64,000 nt of DNA from Thermohalobaculum sp039026375 (GTDB lineage Bacteria > Pseudomonadota > Alphaproteobacteria > Rhodobacterales > Rhodobacteraceae): the NCBI GenBank assembly GCA_039026375.1, contig JBCCML010000012.1, forward strand, positions 1 through 64,000, in the 5' to 3' direction. Below are positions 62,468-64,000 of the stretch, piece by piece. The position numbers were made by a program, and so were the translations under genes. The notes below the pieces were generated by a model. That model did no database searches. It worked only from the letters and a program-made list of their open reading frames with translations, and had not been told where the DNA came from. Positions within the stretch are counted from its first letter, which is position 1. Each line of letters opens with the position of its first letter.

Positions 62468-63448
62468 ATGACCGGCAAACCAGAAAGCGCTCCCAATAAA
62501 GCACCGAACATGACCCCTAACAGTACTGCTAACATGACCGTGCGCCTTTGGGCGCTGCTGATCCTGTTGTCACTGCTCTGGGGCGGGTCGTTCTTGTTCG
62601 TCGGCATCGCCGTGGCCGAATTGCCGCCCCTGTCCATCGTGCTCCTGCGCGTCGCGTTGGCGGCGGCGGCACTGTGGGCGTTCCTGATCCTGACGGGTCA
62701 GCGCATGCCGGCCAACTGGGTCATCTGGGGCGCCTTTCTGGGCATGGGACTTCTGAACAACGTGATCCCCTTCACCCTGATCGTCTGGGGCCAGACCCAG
62801 ATCGCGTCAGGCCTCGCATCGATCCTGAACGCCATGACGCCGATCTTCACGGTGCTGGTCGCGCACATGCTGACCGCGGACGAGCGGCTGACCGGCGCCA
62901 AGGCGGCGGGCGTCGCCCTGGGCCTGGCAGGGGTTATCGTGATGATTGGGTGGGAGGTGTTGTCGGGCCTGGGCACCGCCCTCTGGGCACAGATCGCGGT
63001 GCTGGGCGCCGCCGTCTCCTATGCCTTTGCCGGGATCTTCGGGCGGCGGTTCCGGGCGCTAGGCGTCAGCCCGGTCCAAACCGCCGCCGGGCAGGTCACA
63101 GCCTCGGCCCTGTTGCTGCTGCCCGTCACCCTGGCCGTCGAGCAACCCTGGGCGCTGCCGCTGCCCGGGGCCGGGACCTGGGGCGCGGTCATTGCGCTGG
63201 CGATCCTGTCCACCGCGATGGCCTATGTCCTCTACTTTCGGATCCTGGCGGCTGCGGGGGCCACCAACCTGCTGCTGGTGACGTTCCTGATCCCGCCATC
63301 CGCCATCCTGATGGGCTGGGCGGTCCTGGACGAGCGGCTGCAGGTGCAGCATCTGGCGGGCCTGGCCCTTATCCTGGCCGGTCTGGCCGTGATCGACGGG
63401 CGGCTCTTTCGGCGTAGAACCCGGTCGCAGGGTCAGCCCGCCAGGTAG
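62468..63448 (+). CDS. EamA/DMT family transporter
   Basis: The 326-residue inner-membrane protein has ten predicted helices in two EamA halves: LLSLLWGGSFLFVGIAVAEL, VIWGQTQIASGLASILNAMT and VSYAFAGIFGRRF in the first and second parts, ending in a basic tail. Such exporters move amino acids or other metabolites out of the cell. The 3' end overlaps the convergent AEC gene by 16 bp. Confidence 0.92.
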   Translation: MTGKPESAPNKAPNMTPNSTANMTVRLWALLILLSLLWGGSFLFVGIAVAELPPLSIVLLRVALAAAALWAFLILTGQRMPANWVIWGAFLGMGLLNNVIPFTLIVWGQTQIASGLASILNAMTPIFTVLVAHMLTADERLTGAKAAGVALGLAGVIVMIGWEVLSGLGTALWAQIAVLGAAVSYAFAGIFGRRFRALGVSPVQTAAGQVTASALLLLPVTLAVEQPWALPLPGAGTWGAVIALAILSTAMAYVLYFRILAAAGATNLLLVTFLIPPSAILMGWAVLDERLQVQHLAGLALILAGLAVIDGRLFRRRTRSQGQPAR

Positions 63449-64000
63449 GCCGCCAACAGGTTAAAGCTGACCAGGGCCACGGCGGTCGAGACCAGGATCG
63501 CGCCCGACACCAGCCCCGGGCGCACCTCGTAGCGCGTGGCCAGCAGAAAGACGTTGTTGGCGACCGGCAGGGCCGCCAGCAGCACGCCCGCCTGCACCAG
63601 TGCCGCGTCGAGTTCCAGCCAATAGCCCATGACCAGCAGCACCAGCACCGGATGGATGGCCAGCTTGATCACGGTCAGCACCGACAGCTCACCCAGCGAG
63701 CCCCTCAGCGGTTGGCCGTAAAGCGTCACCCCGATGGAGAACAGCGCCGTCGGCACCGCCGCCCCACCCAGCACCACGAGGAAGTCATCGACAACCGTGG
63801 GCAGCGCTAGGCCACTGGCCGACAGGCCCAGGCCGATGAACAGCGACAGCAGGAACGGGCTGGTGATCGCTGCCCCGATGGCCCGGGCAAAGGCGCTGAT
63901 CGGTGTCCTGCCGGTCTGCGCGGTGAACTCGATGGCCGCGATGACGGCGGGGACCACCAGCATGAAGTCGACGATGATCGCCATGGCAACCGGGGCCGTC
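63433..64000 (-). CDS. AEC family (auxin efflux carrier-like) transporter, 5' end missing
   Basis: About 189 C-terminal residues of a polytopic protein are visible; the frame is open at the right edge. LFIGLGLSASGLALPTVVDD, VVLGGAAVPTALFSIGVTL and HPVLVLLVMGYWLELD fit the AEC family of about 310 residues, which export or import small metabolites. Substrate unknown. Confidence 0.88.
   Translation of the reverse strand, partial: TAPVAMAIIVDFMLVVPAVIAAIEFTAQTGRTPISAFARAIGAAITSPFLLSLFIGLGLSASGLALPTVVDDFLVVLGGAAVPTALFSIGVTLYGQPLRGSLGELSVLTVIKLAIHPVLVLLVMGYWLELDAALVQAGVLLAALPVANNVFLLATRYEVRPGLVSGAILVSTAVALVSFNLLAAYLAG

Overview
The window is a high-GC chromosomal segment that reads as Rhodobacteraceae (Roseobacter/Rhodobacter group, Alphaproteobacteria). 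The evidence is a bacteriochlorophyll operon (bchG, a BCH2/PucC-type MFS gene, bchP) with a perfect TGT-N12-ACA PpsR/CrtJ site, TRAP transport, several dimethylglycine-dehydrogenase-type proteins, a methylcrotonyl-CoA carboxylase operon, a bolA / J-domain divergent pair, Anbu, exoD and RTX genes. There is no CRISPR array, plasmid origin or complete insertion sequence.

Layout. 0-6 kb: end of a TRAP permease gene, an IclR regulator, then a divergent pair of a non-pyrrolysine MttB-type methyltransferase and a DMGDH-type flavoprotein with a GcvT-like half. 6-10.5 kb: a membrane helix-hairpin-helix protein and the bchG-BCH2-bchP operon. 10.7-19.7 kb: a second methylated-amine block with a ketopantoate-reductase-like protein, a class V glyoxylate-type aminotransferase, a Rieske oxygenase under an RpiR/SIS regulator, and divergently a second DMGDH-type protein, an alpha/beta hydrolase and a luciferase-like monooxygenase. 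19.7-25.7 kb: acetate kinase, tRNA-Ser(GCT), a decayed divergent pair (sbtA bicarbonate transporter and a NhaR-like LysR regulator, both broken by several lesions), an aldo/keto reductase, a small lipoprotein, BolA and a J-domain protein. 25.8-31.6 kb: leucine-catabolic operon mccB - nuclease - [inserted gene] - mccA - HMG-CoA lyase. A 20-codon damaged copy of the mccA 5' end remains upstream of the inserted gene. 31.7-36.7 kb: PHP phosphoesterase, circularly permuted ATP-grasp, alpha-E protein, transglutaminase and Anbu protease. 36.7-38.1 kb: dsbB, exoD, tRNA-Leu(CAA).

38.6-54.3 kb is a surface-glycan block: several methyltransferases, a flippase-like membrane protein, a phytanoyl-CoA-dioxygenase-type enzyme, a beta-propeller glycosidase-like protein, a NeuD/PglD-like acyltransferase, GT2, WbqC, a DegT aminotransferase, a dTDP-glucose 4,6-dehydratase gene with an in-frame amber stop and no canonical start codon, a large polytopic protein, an AraC regulator and a TylF-type methyltransferase. 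54.4-64 kb: a RTX calcium-binding protein with two palindromes upstream, a DUF6980-like protein, an Asp/Glu-racemase-superfamily enzyme that appears to start at ATC, DUF4177, a hydrolase, gatB, a solute-binding protein followed by two Lin0512 paralogues, and EamA and AEC transporters.

How it fits together. The first 20 kb looks like a marine-type catabolic island for quaternary and N-methylated amines: import, demethylation by corrinoid-type, Rieske and DMGDH-type enzymes, and glyoxylate/amino-acid transamination, interrupted by part of the photosynthesis gene set. Most individual functions are recognisable. The least explained items are the RpiR-controlled Rieske/DMGDH/hydrolase/luciferase-like unit, the regenerated mccA start, the ATP-grasp/alpha-E/transglutaminase/Anbu cluster, four tandem 11-bp repeats near 13.2 kb, and genes whose start codon appears to be ATT or ATC.
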